Part shown: positions 14,001 to 14,940 of the stretch, piece by piece | Numbering within the stretch: position 1 is the stretch's first letter | Layout of the letters: every line of letters begins with the position of its first letter | The notes under the pieces: model-generated | Databases searched by the model: none | What the model was told of the DNA's origin: nothing | Seen by the model: the letters and a program-made list of their open reading frames with translations, nothing else | Assembly (NCBI GenBank): GCA_003453735.1 | Contig: DMNE01000431.1 | Coordinates: 371-15,310 of the forward strand | From: Nitrospiraceae bacterium | Lineage (GTDB): Bacteria > Nitrospirota > Thermodesulfovibrionia > Thermodesulfovibrionales > UBA9159 | Direction: 5' to 3' | Length of the DNA stretch: 14,940 bases | Position numbers and translations under genes: made by a program

Positions 14001-14543
14001 TTATTTTCTAAAAGGCATTCCCAAGTGCCCCAAAAGAGCCTTGCTTTCAGCGTCTGTGCGGGCTGATGTGCATACGGAAATATCCATTCCGTGCACCATC
14101 TCAACCTTATCATAATCTATCTCGGGGAAGATGAACTGCTCCTTCACGCCCAGAGTATAATTACCCTTCCCGTCAAAGGCCTTTCCGGAAACACCCTTAA
14201 AATCCCTTATCCGCGGGAGAGCAACACTGATGAGCCTATCGAGGAATTCGTACATCCTGTCTCCTCTCAAGGTCACCTTGCAGCCAATCGGCATCCCCTG
14301 TCTCAATTTAAAGGACGCTATCGATTTCTTAGCCTTTGTTGTTACCGCCTTCTGTCCTGTAATCATCGACAGTTCTTTCTGCGCAGCATCCAACAACTTG
14401 ATGTTCTGAACAGCCTCACCGAGGCCAACATTGATGACGATCTTCTGAAGCCTCGGCACCTGCATAACAGTCTTATAGGAAAATTCCTTTATTAACGCAG
14501 GAACAACATCCTCCCTGTACTTTTCCTTCAACCTCGGAAACAT
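14001..14543 (-). CDS. rplE: 50S ribosomal protein L5
   Basis: L5 (uL5) binds 5S rRNA and forms the B1b bridge to S13. The 180-residue protein has the expected length and contains [20 protein letters not shown] (28-47), [20 protein letters not shown] (68-87) and the C-terminal end [11 protein letters not shown]. Its ATG overlaps the rplX TAA by one base (TAATG), so the two are probably translationally coupled. The AAGGAGG within the last rplX codons is about 13 bases upstream, farther than usual. Confidence 0.98.
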   Translation of the reverse strand: MFPRLKEKYREDVVPALIKEFSYKTVMQVPRLQKIVINVGLGEAVQNIKLLDAAQKELSMITGQKAVTTKAKKSIASFKLRQGMPIGCKVTLRGDRMYEFLDRLISVALPRIRDFKGVSGKAFDGKGNYTLGVKEQFIFPEIDYDKVEMVHGMDISVCTSARTDAESKALLGHLGMPFRK

Positions 14544-14863
14544 TACTGATCTATGACCTCCTTACATTTCTTGCATGACCTTACCTTCTTACCGCCTTCG
14601 AGAATAACATTGGCAATGCGTGTAGGTTTATTGCATTTAGGACAGACGAGCATAACATTTGATAAATGCAGAGGAGCTTCTTTTTCGATGATTCCGCCCT
14701 GAGAATAGGTTTTATTCGGTTTCATGTGCTTCTTTATGACATTTATTTTTTCTACGATCACATTATTATCGGAAGGTACTACAGAAAGAACTCTTCCTTT
14801 CTTTCCCTTCTCTTTTCCGGCGATGACCGCTACCGTATCTTGTTTCTTTATTCCTAAGCCCAT
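14543..14863 (-). CDS. rplX: 50S ribosomal protein L24
   Basis: L24 (uL24) is an assembly-initiating protein near the exit tunnel. The 106-residue protein has an N-terminal KOW motif ([20 protein letters not shown], 9-28) followed by [10 protein letters not shown]. Two C-terminal CX2C pairs (C74/C77 and C97/C100, CPKC and CKKC) suggest a bound zinc. AAGGAGG (14868-14874) lies four to five bases before the ATG. It follows rplN by 26 bases, including a small 5-bp hairpin (14877-14891). Confidence 0.97.
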   Translation of the reverse strand: MGLGIKKQDTVAVIAGKEKGKKGRVLSVVPSDNNVIVEKINVIKKHMKPNKTYSQGGIIEKEAPLHLSNVMLVCPKCNKPTRIANVILEGGKKVRSCKKCKEVIDQ

Positions 14864-14889
14864 GAAACCTCCTTACAGGTCCTAGAGAC

Positions 14890-14940
14890 CTACAGAACCT
14901 CAGGCGCCAAAGAGATAATCTTCATAAACTCTTTCCACCT
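14890..14940 (-). CDS. rplN: 50S ribosomal protein L14, C-terminal end only
   Basis: The last 16 codons of a minus-strand gene run off the right edge. They read RWKEFMKIISLAPEVL and then stop TAG at 14890-14892. This matches the conserved C-terminus of L14 (FMKIxSLAPEVL), and rplN is the expected neighbour upstream of rplX. The rest of the gene lies outside the window. Confidence 0.9.
   Translation of the reverse strand, partial: RWKEFMKIISLAPEVL

Noticed and set aside
13892-14113. N-terminal extension of rpsN to 135 codons
   Set aside because: The extension overlaps rplE, has no S14 similarity, and the inner ATG has an ideal SD and family length.
1-14940. CRISPR array, insertion sequence, tRNA or rRNA gene
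   Set aside because: No regularly spaced repeats, transposase motifs, terminal inverted repeats, cloverleaf patterns or rRNA sequence were seen.

Overview
The right two thirds of this window (about 5.7-14.9 kb) is a minus-strand ribosomal-protein block joining the spc and alpha operons. It reads rplN(end)-rplX-rplE-rpsN-rpsH-rplF-rplR-rpsE-rplO-secY-map-infA-rpmJ-rpsM-rpsK-rpsD-rpoA-rplQ. The left third is looser and holds unrelated single genes: a truncated DUF1566/Lcl-type protein, tatA, a DedA-family membrane protein, a two-CW cysteine protein, a periplasmic Cu/Zn superoxide dismutase (sodC) and a NifA-like sigma-54 activator.

The organism looks like a Gram-negative, mid-GC, probably anaerobic or microaerophilic bacterium of the Nitrospirota/Desulfobacterota type. 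This is inferred from a two-CW protein, a GAF-AAA-Fis NifA-like regulator, an exported SodC and a short TatA, together with zinc-ligand (Cys) forms of S4, S14, L36 and L24. No rRNA or other phylogenetic marker settles it. Shine-Dalgarno sequences are strong almost everywhere, so their absence before infA and the NifA-like gene stands out.

Layout: 1-409 truncated DUF1566 gene; 457-830 (minus) tatA with a possible coupled small ORF; 831-1266 gene-poor spacer with two hairpins and a coding-like remnant; 1267-1848 dedA; 2031-2321 (minus) two-CW protein; 2322-3184 long spacer rich in inverted repeats; 3185-3706 sodC as a self-contained unit with its own promoter and terminator; 3946-5460 NifA-like regulator; 5461-5714 convergent spacer; 5715-14940 (minus) ribosomal block.

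The ribosomal block supplies 50S and 30S proteins, the translocon channel SecY, methionine aminopeptidase, IF-1 and the RNA polymerase alpha subunit. It lacks rpmD (L30) between rpsE and rplO and adk between secY and map. Most junctions are tight (1-nt overlap to about 35 nt), but four spacers are about 90-120 nt. Promoter-like sequences or alternative RNA structures lie in or near several of these and at the map/infA junction, so the block is probably transcribed in segments. The most interesting signals are a TTGACT-18-TATAAT promoter over the map stop codon, which would give a nearly leaderless infA mRNA, and a mutually exclusive stem-loop arrangement ahead of rpsM, where S4 autoregulation acts in E. 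coli. I found no CRISPR array, complete insertion sequence, tRNA or clear novel multi-gene system.
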